Origin: Pseudonocardiaceae bacterium
GTDB lineage: Bacteria > Actinomycetota > Actinomycetes > Mycobacteriales > Pseudonocardiaceae
Length of the DNA: 32,915 nucleotides
Direction of reading: 5' to 3'
Assembly: GCA_009379845.1 (NCBI GenBank)
Contig: WHSZ01000069.1
Location: 1-32,915 of the forward strand
The notes beneath the pieces are model-generated. The model was not told where the DNA came from and ran no database searches. It saw nothing but the letters and a program-made list of their open reading frames with translations. Each line of letters begins with the position of its first letter. Position 1 is the stretch's first letter. Made by a program: the position numbers and the translations under genes. This document shows positions 32,612 to 32,915 of this stretch, piece by piece.

Positions 32612-32915
32612 AGCCGGTCCAACCCGGCGCGCTGCATCATCGGCGCCGCGACCGCGCGCGGCAGCATCTTCGTCAGCATCTGCGCGAGCTGACCGATCGG
32701 CGACCCGTGTGCCTCCATGCCCACCGCGTCGATGACCGAATCGGTTTCCCACCCGTCGGTCCGTACCTGGATGACGCGCGCCACGTCGTCGTGTTCCCGC
32801 GCGTCCAGCACCTCGACCCCGTGCCGGGCGGCCATCGAGAGCCGCTCCGGCACCAGGTCGACACCGAGCACGCGGTAGCCGCGATACTTCGCGATTCGCG
32901 CGCACAGCTGCCCGA
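32612..32915 (-). pseudogene. Truncated zinc-dependent alcohol dehydrogenase, runs off the window
   Basis: From the right edge the minus strand reads GQLCARIAKYRGYRVLGVDLVPERLSMAARHG and continues SVIDAVGMEAHGSP and MMQRAGLDRLA, the NAD-binding half of a formaldehyde-dehydrogenase-like zinc alcohol dehydrogenase. Normal relatives continue into ALHxAIDLVRRGG; here the frame passes straight into integrase sequence at about 32611, around a GGCTCGCG that would be common to both. The C-terminal part of the substrate-binding domain is lost, so the product is probably not active. The upstream half lies outside the window. Confidence 0.7.

Noticed and set aside
32041..32871. Intact 276-residue minus-strand protein
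   Set aside because: Only its first 85 residues or so are dehydrogenase and the next 30 are integrase; the remainder is out-of-frame Arg/Pro-rich sequence after a frameshift.

Overview
The window is high-GC actinobacterial chromosome, most likely from a Pseudonocardiaceae-type organism. This is inferred from gene content: an EspC/WXG100-like type VII secretion substrate pair, a mycothiol-dependent-isomerase-fold protein, a LigC/Prim-PolC repair pair, GTG and TTG starts, and tightly overlapping operons. No rRNA, tRNA or CRISPR array was seen.

Layout. (1) 13-5370: a DinB2-like translesion polymerase; a translationally coupled EspC-like / WXG100-hydrolase pair; a maleylpyruvate-isomerase-fold protein coupled to two tandem small lipoproteins; a YbaB/EbfC-like protein. 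(2) 5526-7606: LigC and a Prim-Pol (LigD polymerase-like) enzyme with an ATGA overlap. (3) 7675-15816: a glycine-betaine module on the minus strand. Betaine aldehyde dehydrogenase, choline dehydrogenase, and an ATPase, a fused double permease and a lipoprotein binding protein of the OpuA/ProU class are divergent from a TetR regulator, with palindromic operator candidates between them. (4) 16073-23851: a plus-strand operon holding an SsuABC/TauABC-class ABC transporter, a creatininase-fold amidohydrolase, a class II aldolase, a Tm-1-like (UPF0261) protein, a zinc alcohol dehydrogenase and a LacI regulator. I cannot match it to a known pathway, and it is the strongest candidate for something undescribed. 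(5) 23882-26766, minus strand: an IlvD/Edd sugar-acid-type dehydratase, a 34/35-bp tandem repeat, a coupled 85-residue protein and an SDR that lacks the canonical catalytic Tyr-Lys pair. (6) 27149-31864: a VOC protein, a degraded IS5-type transposase remnant and an MMPL transporter - histidine kinase - response regulator operon. (7) 32046-32915: a truncated zinc alcohol dehydrogenase joined in frame to a broken integrase-like gene, running off the window edge.

How the parts fit. The bet module would import glycine betaine or choline and oxidise choline to glycine betaine in two steps under TetR control. The neighbouring operon looks like import plus hydrolysis, aldol or retro-aldol chemistry and oxidation of one small polar organic molecule under LacI control. 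The IlvD-type dehydratase converges on it across a shared 12-bp hairpin terminator and may serve the same or a related sugar-acid route (inference). The DinB2-like polymerase and Prim-Pol/LigC suggest a repair set tolerant of ribonucleotides.
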